Shown here: piece after piece, positions 25,234 to 36,443 of the stretch
How positions within the stretch are numbered: position 1 is the first letter of the stretch
Layout of the letters: each line of letters begins with the position of its first letter
NCBI GenBank assembly: GCA_001972305.1
Contig: BDDD01005711.1
Span: forward strand, 56,997-120,996
Direction: 5' to 3'
Length of the DNA stretch: 64,000 bases
From: Cephalotus follicularis
Taxonomy: Eukaryota > Streptophyta > Magnoliopsida > Oxalidales > Cephalotaceae
Translations under genes and position numbers: made by a program
Notes under the pieces: model-generated
Seen by the model: only the letters and a program-made list of their open reading frames with translations
What the model was told of the DNA's origin: nothing
Databases searched by the model: none

Positions 25234-25460
25234 AAAGCGTCGACGGTTTTATTGAAAGAGTCGACGCTTTGGGTAGCAATCGATGTCCTAATTTTAAATG
25301 TCGACGCGTTGAAGTTATATGCGTCAGTTGACCTGGCGAAGACTTAAAAGCGTCGACGCTTTGTAATAAAGCGTCAGCGCTTTAGTCGGGATAGAGGTGA
25401 AAAACTCAGGTAAAACCCTTAGGCGCCGACGCTTAGAAGGAAAAGGTCGACGCTTTAGCT
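25234..25460. repeat. CGTCGACG palindrome array, GYP-B LTR
   Basis: At least eight sites in about 225 bp, such as AAGCGTCGACGG, GAGTCGACGC, ATGTCGACGCG, AAAGCGTCGACGC and AGGTCGACGC, plus decayed GCGTCAGCGC and GCGCCGACGC. Part is repeated at 33063-33140. Confidence 0.9.
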
Positions 25461-26360
25461 ACAGACAAAAGGTAAAATCTGACTTTTTGGCATTTTGTGA
25501 GTAAAATTCTTTAATTGGGGACACGTGGCAGGCAAGGGGAAGATGCTATAAGGTGTTATCTAGGGATGTAACAAGTGTAAACACTTGGATTGGTTAAATT
25601 TTGTCACATGGGCTGCCAAGAGGGAGAATTGAGTGTGTGAGAGGGGGGAAGAAACTTACCCCATAAGCCATCCTTCTATTTAATGGCAAAGAAGCTTGAA
25701 GTCAGTCAATTTGGGCTGAGAAAAAGAATACTCCTGCTGAGAGTGAAGTGGAGAATTCGTGGAGAGCAAAAGAGAAAGAAATTCCAAAGCAAAAGTAAGG
25801 AAATTCTATACCCATTCATGTCAAAGCTTCCCCTGTTTTGTTCTTAATTTTACAGCAGATTCTTTTATTGATAACTAGTTCAATTCTCAATGGATTATAA
25901 AATAATTGGATGTTCTGGAAACTTTAGAATGTCCTCTTCAACTGTTATGCTTTGAATGTTTCAAGATTCTATCGTTTTCTTAATGAAAATTTATGTTTTA
26001 AAACTGCTATTTGGGTAATATTTTATTCATGAATTATGCAGCAAATTCTTTAAATCACATCTTATTCAATTCTTGATGAAAAATTAAATGGCTGGATATT
26101 TTGGAAACCTAAAGATGTTATCTTTAACTGTTATGTTTTATGTATCTCGAAATTATGTCAAATTCTTTGTGAAAATCAATTATTCATTTTACTGTTCATG
26201 TTCTGTTTTCTCATGGGAACAGCCACATTCAAAAATTCATAGAGGATTCAATTCTCAACCAATTGTTATGATCTTGAGATTTCTGAAATCTTAAAAATGT
26301 ATAATTTAATATTTATGTTTTGAGTTTTATTTGAAAATGCTTATTTCTATATGAATTATA

Positions 26361-26603
26361 AGTTTTCGTAAAGCTACGCAAAACTGTTTTTAAAAACTCA
26401 TTTGAATCATTTATTCAAATGAAGAGAAAAGTTTATGAATTGTAATGGAAATGTTATGAAATGATTTTTATGAATGCTTTGAGCTGATCACTAAAAGTAT
26501 ATGATGAATGAACCACCCTTGGATTGCGATCCAAGAGGAATGGAGCGAAATGCTCAATGTTAATGGAGCGAAAGGCTCAATGTTAATGGAGCGTAAAGTG
26601 CTC
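26361..26603. repeat. hairpin array in GYP-B 5' LTR
   Basis: Successive perfect or near-perfect hairpins: 26361-26385 (AGTTTT-CGTA, loop AAGC, one bulged C); 26399-26421 (CATTTGAAT, loop CATTT, ATTCAAATG); 26476-26502 (weaker, ATGCTTTGAG/CTAAAAGTAT); 26518-26535 (CTTGGAT, loop TGCG, ATCCAAG); then three tandem GAGC-loop-GCTC units at 26543, 26566 and 26589. GYP-E has counterparts, some with paired base changes. Confidence 0.8.
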
Positions 26604-27252
26604 ACGGACATGCATGTGATGTAAGGATAGTAATCGGGGAGTGCACAATGCCCCGGTGAAGCAGTGTAAAAGGTTAATTAAGGTTTTTATGATTTTCATG
26701 TTTACGAAATGATCTAGTTATGATATTAACTAGAAAAGTGATATGTTTTATGAAATGTTTTAGTTATATATATATTGACTAGAAAAATATTATGATGAAA
26801 TGTGTTTACTATGAAAACACCTTACTGACCTATTTTGAGCTCATTCCTTTCAATGTTGTTTTCAAATAAAATGTTTTCAGGAAATGAATGAATGGAGATT
26901 GCGAGCTTAGAGGAAGCTCTTATGAAGGAGTTTTTGAGAACGAAAGACTATGAAATGATGTTGCATTAATGTTTTATTATGTAATAGGAATAAAGTTTTT
27001 CCGCTGTAATGTAAAAGAATGATCCTGTGTAATGTAGACCTATGATATGGTTATGACATCTTTTTGTAAGATGAGTATGTGAAAAGATGAATTGAAGATT
27101 TTGTACGATTTTGCAAGACGTGAATTTATGATGTTATGTACTTTTAGAAAAGAGTACCTAAGGATGTAACGTTTCGCACCCAATGTAACGCAACCGATCT
27201 TCGGAGATCGCTTTGAGCTTAAAGTGGACTCGGGTCGGGGTCGCTACAAGAA

Positions 27253-27264
27253 TGGTATCAGAGA
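27253..27264 (+). other. GYP-B primer-binding site (tRNA-Met type)
   Basis: TGGTATCAGAGA, four bases after the LTR end CTACA. Confidence 0.9.
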
Positions 27265-27319
27265 GATAATTGTGATACGTGTTGAGGATATGATTTGTGT
27301 ATTGCTAACCTATTTACAG

Positions 27320-27667
27320 ATGTCTTCAACGAGCGAACCCAATTCCAGATCTAGTGCAGGATTCTCCCATTGCGGGTCATCCGAAACGGTACATTGGCAA
27401 GTACCAACCCTGATAGCTGAGAACCAGCGACTACGTGAAGAAAAGGAAGAGTTGAGACAGATGATAGCAAATAATAGGGAAGAATTCTATACGCATATTT
27501 ACCAAATGGAGGCGGAATATCATGAAGAAATAGATAGAAAAGACGGAGTCCTTAGAGAGATTAAATCTGGCCTTAGGGTACTTTTGAGGTATATCTGTGG
27601 ACTTAATGATATTGTAATGACAGGTGTGAGAGAAAATCTTCGAATGATGATCAGGCGGATTCAGTAG
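27320..27667 (+). CDS. small ORF upstream of gag, coiled-coil-like
   Basis: 115 codons from the ATG at 27320, chosen because an earlier in-frame ATG at 27224 lies inside the LTR. Ser-rich start (MSSTSEPNSRSSAG), then charged heptad-like sequence (LIAENQRLREEKEELRQMI) suggesting a coiled coil, then LREIKSGLRVLLRYICGL and a basic stretch. The stop is TAG. In the same frame ELPNEDTPSDED follows before a second stop at 27704-27706, and GYP-E keeps that acidic tail (PDDDESSDEN then stop). The ancestral protein was therefore probably about 128 residues. I recognise no family; an accessory or extra N-terminal Gag-like protein is possible. It lies 200-240 nt upstream of gag. Confidence 0.65.
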   Translation: MSSTSEPNSRSSAGFSHCGSSETVHWQVPTLIAENQRLREEKEELRQMIANNREEFYTHIYQMEAEYHEEIDRKDGVLREIKSGLRVLLRYICGLNDIVMTGVRENLRMMIRRIQ

Positions 27668-27906
27668 GAGCTGCCTAACGAGGATACCCCTAGTGATGAA
27701 GACTAGGGTAACAATAAGCGAGAGTTTGTAAAAATGTCTATATGTGACATATGTGTGGAAGGAAGTGTTGGAAATGTGTAACGGCTTATAAGTTAAATAA
27801 AGCTAATACTTCCTTGTATGATCTTGAGCATTAGACTTTAACTGCTTTACCTAGCATATGAGTAGAATTGCTTAAGATTAAGAACTAACCTATATATGTT
27901 AACTAG

Positions 27907-30900
27907 ATGGCCGACGCGAGAAGAGGAAAGGGACAAAGGCGAAACGCGAACGCTCAAAACAACGAGGATGATAATTCGATGAGCGCAATTTTAAACATAT
28001 TGGCTCAAGTTATTGCCGACAACAACGGCAATAATCATCAAGAGCATCCACCATCAAGACCGACGCTAGAACAGTTTGTGAGGCACAGTCCGAAAATCTT
28101 CTCGGGAACAACCGCTCCTTTGGAAGCGGAAGCTTGGATCCAAGGGAACGAGAAGATTTTTAGAGCAATGGATTGCACAGACCGACAAAAAGTAGAGTTT
28201 TTGATATACAAGTTGGATGGAGAGGCAGATCAATGGTGGTGTATGGTTGAGAGAACCAAGACGCGTCGAGAAAGAGAGGTGATGACATGGGAAGAATTTA
28301 AGGAAATATTTATGAACAAATATTTTCCGCAAGCTTTGAAAGATAAGATGGAGGAAGATTTTCTCCAACTGGAACAAAGTGAGTCTGAAACAGTGGCTCA
28401 ATATGAGGCAAATTTCGCAAGGATGTCACGGTATGCAACTCATCTAGTGTCCACAGAAGAGAGAAGGGCTACAAGATTTTCTTATTGTTTGAAGCCTTAT
28501 ATCCGAAGGCTGGTGATAGCACAAGACCTTCAGACGTACGACGCAGTTTTGAGATGTGCGTTGAGGATTGAGATTGACAGCAAAAGATGTCAGCAAAAAC
28601 GGACGGAGCAAGGACACGGGAAGAGGAAAGCTGGTGAATCCTCCGATAACAAGAATAAGAAAGCAAGGTCCGATGGAGGACAGGACTTAAAAATTTGTCA
28701 AGAATGTGGGAAAAGACACTGTGGGAAATGTTTGTATGGGACAGGTGTGTGTTACGAATGTGGAAAACAAGGACACTTAGCTAAAGAGTGTCAACAAGGA
28801 TCAAATCAAACTCCAAATCAAAGGGTGATCAGATGTTACAACTATGGGCAAGAAGGACATATGTCCAATCACTGTACCCGACCAAAGATGGGAGGACAAG
28901 GAGGGAACGGAGCCCTGCAACAAAGAGCACCAGCGAGAACCTATGCCATGACGGCTGAGGATGTGGAAAATCCCAATGACGTGGTGACAGGTACTTTTTC
29001 CGTATGCTCTAAATCTGCATATGTATTGTTTGATACGGGAGCGACGCATTCTTTTGTGTCTTTATCTTTTGCACGATATTTAAGTACCCCATCACAAGAT
29101 TTGGAGATAGGTTTAGTTGTTGAAACCCCAAGTGGTAATACTTTGGTGGCTGATAAAGTATATAAGTCTTGTGACCTAATGTTATGTGATAGGATGATGC
29201 TAGTAGACTTAGTACCTCTAGCAATCCTAAAGTTTGATGTCATACTAGGCATGGATTGGCTTTCGGCGAATCATGCTAGTGTTGATTGTTTTAAGAAAGA
29301 AGTTAGGTTTTCCTTACCGGAACAACTTGAGTTTGTTTTCCGAAGCATTGGAGTCAATGAACCCCTAAAGATCATATCGTCCATGCAAGCTAAACGATTA
29401 TTGGAAAAAGGATGTGAAGGCTATCTTGCCTATGTGATGGATGTCGATAAAGACAAGATGAAGATAGAAGAGTTACATGTTGTTAAGGAATTCACCGATG
29501 TTTTCCCTGAAGATTTACCTGGTATGCCATCGGATCGAGAAGTGGAGTTTACTATTGATGTGGTACCAGGAACAGCTCCTATTTCAAAGAGCCCCTACCG
29601 TATGGCACCAGCTGAGCTGAAAGAATTGAAGAATCAATTACAAGAGCTTTTGGATAAAGGATTTATCCAACCAAGTGTATCACCATGGGGTGCACCGGTA
29701 TTGTTTGTGAAGAAGAAAGATGGGACGATGAGACTATGCATTGACTACCGAGAGTTGAATCAAGTCACCATTAAAAACAAGTACCCATTACCAAGGATTG
29801 ATGACTTGTTCGACCAGCTTAAGAATGCTCGATACTTCTCGAAGATTGATCTTCGATCGGGCTACCATCAAGTGAAAGTTAAGAAAGAGGATATACCGAA
29901 AACTTCTTTTCGGACAAGATATGGGCATTACGAGTTTTTGGTAATGTCGTTTGGATTGACAAACGCTCCAGCAGTATTTATGAGTTTGATGAACAAGATC
30001 TTCAATGAATTTTTGGATCAGTTCGTTATAGTCTTCATTGATGACATCCTAGTATATTCAAAGAGTAGGGAGGAGCACGAGGAGCATTTAACCCGTGTAT
30101 TACATATACTGCGGAAGGAGCAGCTCTACGCTAAGTTCAGCAAATGTCAGTTCTGGATAGAAGAGGTATCCTTCCTGGGACATGTGATCACACAGGAGGG
30201 CATCTCTGTAGATCCCGCTAAGAAAGAAGCGATAAGAGAATGGCAGAGACCTACCTCAGTAGCCGAGATACGAAGTTTTCTGGGACTAGCAGGCTATTAT
30301 CGAAGGTTTGTTGAGAATTTCTCTCGTATTGCGAACCCGCTCACAAGATTGACACAGAAGAATGTTACGTTCGAGTGGTCCGACCAATGCGAGAAGAGTT
30401 TCTTGGAGTTGAAAGAAAGACTGATGAATGCCCCGATATTAGCATTACCAACGGAATCAGAAAGTTTTGTGGTGTATAGTGATGCATCTCACAAAGGACT
30501 TGGTTGCGTGCTGATGCAACAAGGGAAAGTGATTGCCTATGCTTCCAGACAGCTTAAAACACATGAACAGAATTATCCTACGCATGATTTGGAATTGGCT
30601 GCAGTTATCTTCGCGCTAAAGATTTGGAGACACTATCTATATGGAGCGAAGTGTGAAATCTTCACCGACCATAAAAGCCTCAAGTATATTTTCACCCAAA
30701 AGGAGTTAAACATGAGGCAAAGGAGATGGTTAGAGCTTATCAAGGATTATGATTGCACCATTCAATACCATCCGGTTAAAGCGAATGCTGTGGCAGACGC
30801 CCTAAGTCGAAAAAGTACGGGGAACTTTGAAATGATGATCACTACACAAGAAGATTTGATAAGAGATTTCCAACGGATGAACTTGGCAGTGATAAGACAA

Positions 30901-32031
30901 GAAGAAGGGGCTTCCCTATTTCAAGTCATAGCACAACCTTCTCTAGTTGGGAGAATAAAGCAAAGTCAGTTTGAGGACTTGGAATTTAAGGAAATAGCAG
31001 AGGGAGTAAAGAATGGAAAAGTATCGCGCTTCAACTTGGGAACAGACAACGTATTGAGATTTGGTACAAGATTATCCGTTCCAGCTCAGGCAGAATTGAA
31101 AGAGGAACTAATGATGGAAGCACATAGTTCAAATTTCTCTATACACCCTGCAAGTACAAAGATGTATAGAGATTTGCGAGATCTCTATTGGTGGAATAAT
31201 ATGAAAAGAGAAATAGCGGACTTTGTGTCAAGATGTCTTGTCTGTCAACAAGTGAAAGCTGAACATCAGTTGCCGAAAGGAACCTTACAGTCACTTCCCA
31301 TACCAGAATGGAAGTGGGAGCATATCAGTATGGACTTCGTGACTGGACTGCCAAGGACAACTAAAGGGAATAATGCAATATGGGTGATTGTGGATCGTTT
31401 AACGAAATCTGCTCATTTTCTACCATTCAAAGACAGTCATTCATTGAGTCAACTAGCAAGAATTTATGAACAAGAGATCATCAGACTACATGGTGTACCC
31501 CTATCGATCGTTTCGGATCGAGATCCCCGTTTCACGTCACGCTTTTGGAAGAGTTTACAGAATGCTCTGGGTACAAAGTTGAATTTCAGTACGGCGTACC
31601 ATCCGCAAACAGACAGGCAATCAGAACGAACTATACAGACTTTGGAAGACATGTTACGTGCTTGTGTTATAGATTTCCAAGGGAATTGGGAACAACATGT
31701 TACTCTGATTGAGTTTGCTTACGACAACAGTTTCCAAGCAAGCATACAGATGGCACCTTTTGAAGCACTTTATGGACGAAGATGTCGAACGCCTATCTGT
31801 TGGGAAGAGGTAGGAGAACGGAAGTTATTGGGACCAGAAATGGTACAAGTAACTACCGAAAAAGTGAAACTGATTCGGAAGCGCCTCTTAACGGCGCAAA
31901 GTAGACAGAAGAGCTATGCAGACAAGAGACGAAGAGAGCTACAGTTTGAAGTGGGAGATCACATTTTTCTTAAGGTATCGCCATGGAAGGGAATGATGCA
32001 GTTTGGTAAGAAGGGAAAGCTTAGTCCCTGA
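27907..32031 (+). CDS. GYP-B gag-pol polyprotein
   Basis: 1374 residues in one frame from [10 protein letters not shown]. Order with approximate residues: gag capsid region 55-230 ([26 protein letters not shown]); Cys-rich region 265-322 with a good knuckle [14 protein letters not shown] and a second reading [14 protein letters not shown], its second Cys replaced by Tyr; protease near 372 ([10 protein letters not shown]); RT 560-800 with [21 protein letters not shown] and FIDDILVYS near 708; RNase H 850-960 ([28 protein letters not shown]); integrase zinc region 1075-1112, core with [17 protein letters not shown] and the Glu in SERTIQTLE. It ends at TGA where relatives read Arg or Gln (LSP-R/Q-F/YIGP), so it stops before the chromodomain. 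Gag and pol are fused without a frameshift, as in many plant chromoviruses. Confidence 0.95.
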   Translation: MADARRGKGQRRNANAQNNEDDNSMSAILNILAQVIADNNGNNHQEHPPSRPTLEQFVRHSPKIFSGTTAPLEAEAWIQGNEKIFRAMDCTDRQKVEFLIYKLDGEADQWWCMVERTKTRREREVMTWEEFKEIFMNKYFPQALKDKMEEDFLQLEQSESETVAQYEANFARMSRYATHLVSTEERRATRFSYCLKPYIRRLVIAQDLQTYDAVLRCALRIEIDSKRCQQKRTEQGHGKRKAGESSDNKNKKARSDGGQDLKICQECGKRHCGKCLYGTGVCYECGKQGHLAKECQQGSNQTPNQRVIRCYNYGQEGHMSNHCTRPKMGGQGGNGALQQRAPARTYAMTAEDVENPNDVVTGTFSVCSKSAYVLFDTGATHSFVSLSFARYLSTPSQDLEIGLVVETPSGNTLVADKVYKSCDLMLCDRMMLVDLVPLAILKFDVILGMDWLSANHASVDCFKKEVRFSLPEQLEFVFRSIGVNEPLKIISSMQAKRLLEKGCEGYLAYVMDVDKDKMKIEELHVVKEFTDVFPEDLPGMPSDREVEFTIDVVPGTAPISKSPYRMAPAELKELKNQLQELLDKGFIQPSVSPWGAPVLFVKKKDGTMRLCIDYRELNQVTIKNKYPLPRIDDLFDQLKNARYFSKIDLRSGYHQVKVKKEDIPKTSFRTRYGHYEFLVMSFGLTNAPAVFMSLMNKIFNEFLDQFVIVFIDDILVYSKSREEHEEHLTRVLHILRKEQLYAKFSKCQFWIEEVSFLGHVITQEGISVDPAKKEAIREWQRPTSVAEIRSFLGLAGYYRRFVENFSRIANPLTRLTQKNVTFEWSDQCEKSFLELKERLMNAPILALPTESESFVVYSDASHKGLGCVLMQQGKVIAYASRQLKTHEQNYPTHDLELAAVIFALKIWRHYLYGAKCEIFTDHKSLKYIFTQKELNMRQRRWLELIKDYDCTIQYHPVKANAVADALSRKSTGNFEMMITTQEDLIRDFQRMNLAVIRQEEGASLFQVIAQPSLVGRIKQSQFEDLEFKEIAEGVKNGKVSRFNLGTDNVLRFGTRLSVPAQAELKEELMMEAHSSNFSIHPASTKMYRDLRDLYWWNNMKREIADFVSRCLVCQQVKAEHQLPKGTLQSLPIPEWKWEHISMDFVTGLPRTTKGNNAIWVIVDRLTKSAHFLPFKDSHSLSQLARIYEQEIIRLHGVPLSIVSDRDPRFTSRFWKSLQNALGTKLNFSTAYHPQTDRQSERTIQTLEDMLRACVIDFQGNWEQHVTLIEFAYDNSFQASIQMAPFEALYGRRCRTPICWEEVGERKLLGPEMVQVTTEKVKLIRKRLLTAQSRQKSYADKRRRELQFEVGDHIFLKVSPWKGMMQFGKKGKLSP

Positions 32032-32379
32032 TACATTGGACCATATGAAATTTTGGAAAAGATAGGAGAATTTGCGTATAGGCTTGCCTTGCCACCAAGT
32101 CTATCTCATGTACACAACATATTCCATGTATCGCTACTACGGAAATATATGGCCAACCCATCTCATGTTCTAAGAGTTGAGCCTATTCAAGTGCATGAAG
32201 ACTTGTCATACAACGAACAACCAGTGGAGATCCTAGATTAGAAAGAACAAGTCCTGCGGACCAAGACCGTTCCGTTAGTAAAAGTGTTATGGAAAAACCA
32301 CGAAGTTGAAGAAGCCACATGGGAATTGGAAGACACCATGAGACAAGAGTACCCTCATCTTTTTAAGTCTAATGTATAA
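32032..32379 (+). pseudogene. GYP-B integrase tail and chromodomain beyond stop
   Basis: Same frame as gag-pol. Continues [18 protein letters not shown], then [14 protein letters not shown] and, after a further stop TAG at 32239-32241, a chromodomain-like module ([25 protein letters not shown]). Ends at TAA 32377-32379. The TAG lines up with Gln in GYP-C (ILDQEER). The two stops are each explained by one C-to-T change. Confidence 0.9.
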
Positions 32380-32404
32380 CAAATTTTGAGGACAAAATTT
32401 TTGT

Positions 32405-32417
32405 AAGGAGGGTAGAT
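32405..32417 (+). other. GYP-B polypurine tract
   Basis: AAGGAGGGTAGAT directly before the 3' LTR start TGTAAGGACCC at 32418, preceded by AGGACAAAATTTTTGT. Confidence 0.85.
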
Positions 32418-32527
32418 TGTAAGGACCCAAATTTCCATGTAAGATATTAATGATGTTTGCTATTGTATAATTGGCAGATATTTCAAGGGACCCGTAGTAT
32501 GACCCTACGCTCGGGGAGTACGGGGGT
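32418..32527 (+). repeat. GYP-B 3' LTR stub
   Basis: First 110 bp of the LTR, nearly identical to 25070-25180, ending abruptly in CGGGGGT. Confidence 0.93.
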
Positions 32528-32604
32528 TCCGCTCCCCGGTGAGCGGACGGGGGGTCCCACTGCCCGGACAGCTGGCGGGGGTTCAGGGGGCAGCGCCCCT
32601 AGAA
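32528..32604. other. GC-rich filler at GYP-B junction
   Basis: 77 bp unlike its AT-rich surroundings, with internal inverted repeats such as CCGCTC-CCCGGT-GAGCGG and GGGGGCAGCGCCCC. It resembles nothing else in the window. It joins the LTR stub to a copy of the left flank. Confidence 0.75.
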
Positions 32605-32896
32605 GACGTGGCAATCAGCGCCGATTCACGGTGAGTCTTCAGCCAGTTTGAGTATACTGTTCAATGTGAAACCCATTTATGGGTGTTGCACAAGCGGGGT
32701 GAGTCGGTCAAACATTTGGTCGACGCTCCGGTGACGGCAATGCTAGTTTCTGTGTGTTGATCATAATGAGAACGTGTTTTTGTGTAGTGTGTGCGTGGAA
32801 ATTGGATTTGGCAGTGAGGAACTGATCAATAGACGATAACCAGATTCGGTTCAACGGTTATTTGGAAAGGTTCGGCAATTCAACCTGCGGCTCGAC
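32605..32896 (+). repeat. second copy of GYP-B left flank
   Basis: Matches 24778-25069 (LTR-X sequence) with a few substitutions, including the TCGAC immediately before the next LTR. This flank should occur only on the left of the element. Confidence 0.93.
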
Positions 32897-34670
32897 TGTA
32901 AGGACCCAAATTTCCATGTAAGATATTAATGATGTTTGCTATTGTGTAATTGGATGATATTTCAAGGGACCCGTAGTATGACCCTGCGCTCGGGGAGTAC
33001 GGGGGTAAATGTCAGGTTAAAAACGTCGATCTAAAAGGCTAAGAGTTGACAAAACTGTCTAAAGCGTCGACGGTTTTATTGAAAGAGTCGACGCTTTGGG
33101 TAGCAGTCGATGTCCTAATTTTAAACGTCGACGCGTTGAAGTTATCAGAGTACTCCTGCTGAGAGTGAAGTGGAGAATTCGTGGAGAGCAAAAGAGAAAG
33201 GAATTCCAAAGCAAAAGTAAGGAAATTCTATACCCATTCATGTCAAAGCTTCCCCTGTTTTGTTCTTAATTTTACCGCAGATTCTTTTATTGATAACTTG
33301 TTCAATTCTCAATGGATTCTTGAATGGTTGGATGTTCTGGAAACTTTAGAATGTCCTCTTCAACTGTTATGCTTTGAATGTTTCAAGATTCTATCGTTTT
33401 CTTGGTGAAAATTTATGTTTTAAAACTGCTGTTTGGGTATTATTTTATTCATGAATTATGCAGCAAATTCTTTAAATCACATCTTATTCGATTCTTGATG
33501 AAAAATTAAATGGCTGGATTTTTTGGAAACCTCAAGATGTTTTCTTTAACTGTTATGTTTTATGTATCTCGAAATTATGTCAAATTCTTTGTGAAAATCA
33601 ATTATTCATTTTACTGTTCATGTTCTGTTTTCTCATGGGACCAGCCACTTTCAAAAATTCATAGAGGATTCAATTCTCAACCAATTGTTATGATCTTGAG
33701 TTTTCTGAAATCTTAAAGATGTGTACTTTAATGTTTATGTTTTGAGTTTTATTTGAAAATGCTTATTTCTATATGAATTATAAGTTTTCGTAAAGCTACG
33801 CAAAACTGTTTTTAAAAACTCATTTGAATCATTTATTCAAATGAAGAGAAAAGTTTATGAATTGTAACAAAAATGTTATGAAATGATTTTTATGAATGCT
33901 TTGAGCTGATCACTTAAAGTATATGATGAATGAACCGCCCTTGGATTGCGATCCAAGGGGAATGGAGCGAAATGCTCAATGTTAATGGAGCGAAAGGCTC
34001 AATGTTAATGGAGCGTAAAGTGCTCACGGGCATGCATGTGATGTAAGGATAGTAATCGGGGAGTGCACAATGCCCCGGTGAAGCAGTGTAAAGGGTTCAT
34101 TAAGGTTTTTATGATTTTCATGTTTACGAAATGATCTAGTTATGATATTAACTAGAAAAGTGATATGTTTTATGAAATGTTTTAGTTATATATATATTGA
34201 CTAGAAAAATATGATGATGAAATGTGTTTACTATGAAAACACCTTACTGAGCTATTTTGAGCTCATTCCTTTCAATGTTGTTTTCAAATAAAATGTTTTC
34301 AGGAAATGAATGAATGGAGATTGTGAGCTTAGAGGAAGCTCTTAAGAAGGAGTTTTTGAGAACGAAATACTATGAAACGATGTTGCATTAATGTTTTATT
34401 ATGTAATAGGAATAAAGTTTTTCCACTGTAATGTAAAAGAATGATCCTGTGTAATGTAGACCTATGATATGGTTATGACATCTTTTTGTAAGATGAGTAT
34501 GTGTAAAGATGAATTGAAGATTTTGTACGATTTTGCAAGACGTGAATTTATGATGTTATGTACTTTTAGAAAAGAGTACCTAAGGATGTAACGTTTCGCA
34601 CCCAATGTAACGCAACCGATCTTCGGAGTTCACTTTCAGCTTAAAGTGGACTCGGGTCGGGGTCGCTACA
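32897..34670 (+). repeat. GYP-B terminal LTR
   Basis: 1774 bp, TGTAAGGACCC to GGGTCGCTACA, followed by TCGAC. Lacks about 410 bp relative to the 5' LTR (junction at about 33145). Keeps the hairpins: CCCTTGGAT-TGCG-ATCCAAGGG near 33943 and the GAGC-loop-GCTC units after 33964. Confidence 0.94.
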
Positions 34671-34675
34671 TCGAC

Positions 34676-34814
34676 TGTGCTGTTGCTACTACGATTCCTA
34701 ACTTCGAATCAGAGGTAGGGGTAGCTGTAGGGAATTTATACATGCATATTTGAGTTCAATTGTAATGAGTGTTCATTTGATGAAATGCAATGGGTTGTGG
34801 ATTGTGTGATTGGT
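34676..34814. other. LTR-X middle piece
   Basis: 139 bp between GYP-B and GYP-C, bounded by TCGAC and GTTAG target duplications. No gene. Confidence 0.8.
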
Positions 34815-35586
34815 GTTAGTGTAATACCCTGTCTGTTCGTATATGATTTACGGACTTTTTATGTGTTTGTTTTCAGGCTTCTTAATTTTGTTTAATTTTT
34901 AAGTCCGATGCCCTGTGTTTTGGGCCTATGTGATTTGGGCTGATTGATACCAGCCTGAATTTTTGGATATGTTAATGCAATGTGGGTTGGGCTTATATTT
35001 ACAAATTTTAGTTTATCAAAACTTTATTTTATTTTATAACTTTTAACATTATTAAAATATTTCATTTATTTTCTTTATTTCATCTTAATTTATTTTCTTC
35101 TTCTTGTTTCCTGCAAACAGCCGTTTGACAAGTGAAGTGTGGTGTTCTTCTACTGTCTTCCATGTTCTTGATAATCACTGCAGGTTGGTAATCTTACTGT
35201 CATGGTTTCTTTTGCTTTGTCTTTCGGTTTTGTGTTCTTAGTGTCCTTTGGTTTTGATTCCTGCCTATATGTTTTGTCACTGTGTTACTAAGTCTGTCAA
35301 CATATTATGAACACCATAGACATGTTATAATCTGGTTTTAATGACCGTAAGTGGTAATGGACAGAAATTGGACTTATAAGTATGCATGTGTTAAAGGCTC
35401 TTTATTCCTTTCTTTCCTTGAAGCTAATCACTGTCAATATTCTATTCTATGTCAATTCTGTGTTTCTGTGTCATCTAAATTCCCTGTAATGTCATATGTT
35501 TATGTTCTCCCGTCACTGGTTTAATGTTGTACTCATTTGAACCAGTTTCTGCATAAAAATGTGAAGTTTCTGCTGTTTTGTCATCC

Positions 35587-35835
35587 AGAACAGTCGGCTG
35601 TTCTTGTGGACAGGCGGCTGGATTGGATGAGCAGTCGACTGCTATACGAAAACAGTCAACTGTCTTGTGTTGTGTAGTCAACTGCCCTATGAACAAGTCG
35701 ACTGCCTTGTTATGCACAGTCGACTGGATCTATGTGCTAGTCGACTGCCTGCAGTCTGTCTTGTGTAGTCGGCTGGCCCTTGTGATTAGTCGACTGCCAA
35801 GCTTCCCCAGTAGGCTGGTGCTCTGTAACAGTCGG
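35587..35835. repeat. AGTCGACT palindrome array, GYP-C 5' LTR
   Basis: About eleven sites in 250 bp with flanks CAGTCGACTG or TAGTCGACTG; exact cores near 35634, 35697, 35719, 35741 and 35788; others read GTCAAC or GTCGGC. The 3' LTR array is at 54768-55025. Confidence 0.9.
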
Positions 35836-36425
35836 CTGTTTTGCCCAGAAAAGTGTTGTTTTCAACTGTTTTGATTCGTTTGTTCGTCGAATCAATTCAG
35901 GTCTTTTCTAAACACTGTAATGAGTCTGTTTAATGTCTCTAATGTTTCTTTGACCCTTATATGAATGGTTTTGGGTGTCTTTTAGATTGTTGTGCTTCAA
36001 GGGGAGTTTGATTTAAATCATCTATCCATAAGTGCTTTTGTGAACGCATAAGGTACGGATACTTCGTTCCTTGATACACTCTTATGATTCTATCAAAACA
36101 AATCCATTTTGCTTTATGCTATGCTTCTTCGTTTATGAACTTGGTAATGATTTATGGTTTTGACATGTTTCGAAAATGAAGTTGGTTTTTGACATTTATG
36201 AATGTTTCCGACTTTATTTGTATGATACGTTACGTTAGGATATGTTATAATCACCTCTTTATAATGAAAAATAAATGAGTTGATGTTTTGACTATGAAAT
36301 GTATGTTATGATACCGTTGTGAACGATATTTAAATATGTTTTGTGAAAGCATATTTATGTGTTTTTAAATTGATTTTGATAAATCAATGTTTTCGAAATG
36401 ATTGAATACTGAGTATTGTAGCCAT

Positions 36426-36443
36426 CTATGGGGCGTACCATAG
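36426..36443. repeat. conserved LTR hairpin in GYP-C
   Basis: Stem CTATGG, loop GGCGTA, stem CCATAG; in the 3' LTR (55606-55625) the stem is CCTATGG/CCATAGG. Flanked by GGCATGTCG and the GACATGACAC element also seen inverted in sLTR-2 and GYP-A. Confidence 0.76.

Larger units (their letters stand above)
25070..27248 (+). repeat. GYP-B 5' LTR
   Basis: 2179 bp, TGTAAGGACCC to GGGTCGCTACA. The 32897-34670 copy matches with a few percent differences and lacks about 410 bp corresponding to about 25315-25725. It contains a palindrome cluster and a hairpin array. It presumably carries the promoter; I mark no TATA box. Confidence 0.95.
25070..34670 (+). mobile_element. GYP-B: Ty3/gypsy chromovirus, best preserved
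   Basis: Plus-strand element with target duplication TCGAC (25065-25069 and 34671-34675), 5' LTR 25070-27248, PBS, a small upstream ORF, gag-pol 27907-32379 and a purine tract. The right end is abnormal: a 110 bp LTR stub, 77 bp of GC-rich filler and a second copy of 292 bp of left flank precede the terminal LTR 32897-34670. Only one stop interrupts gag-pol before the chromodomain region. GYP-E is a decayed relative. Confidence 0.94.

Noticed and set aside
28066..29252. Long antisense frames opposite GYP-B gag
   Set aside because: They lie wholly opposite a recognised gag-pol frame and show no independent motif.
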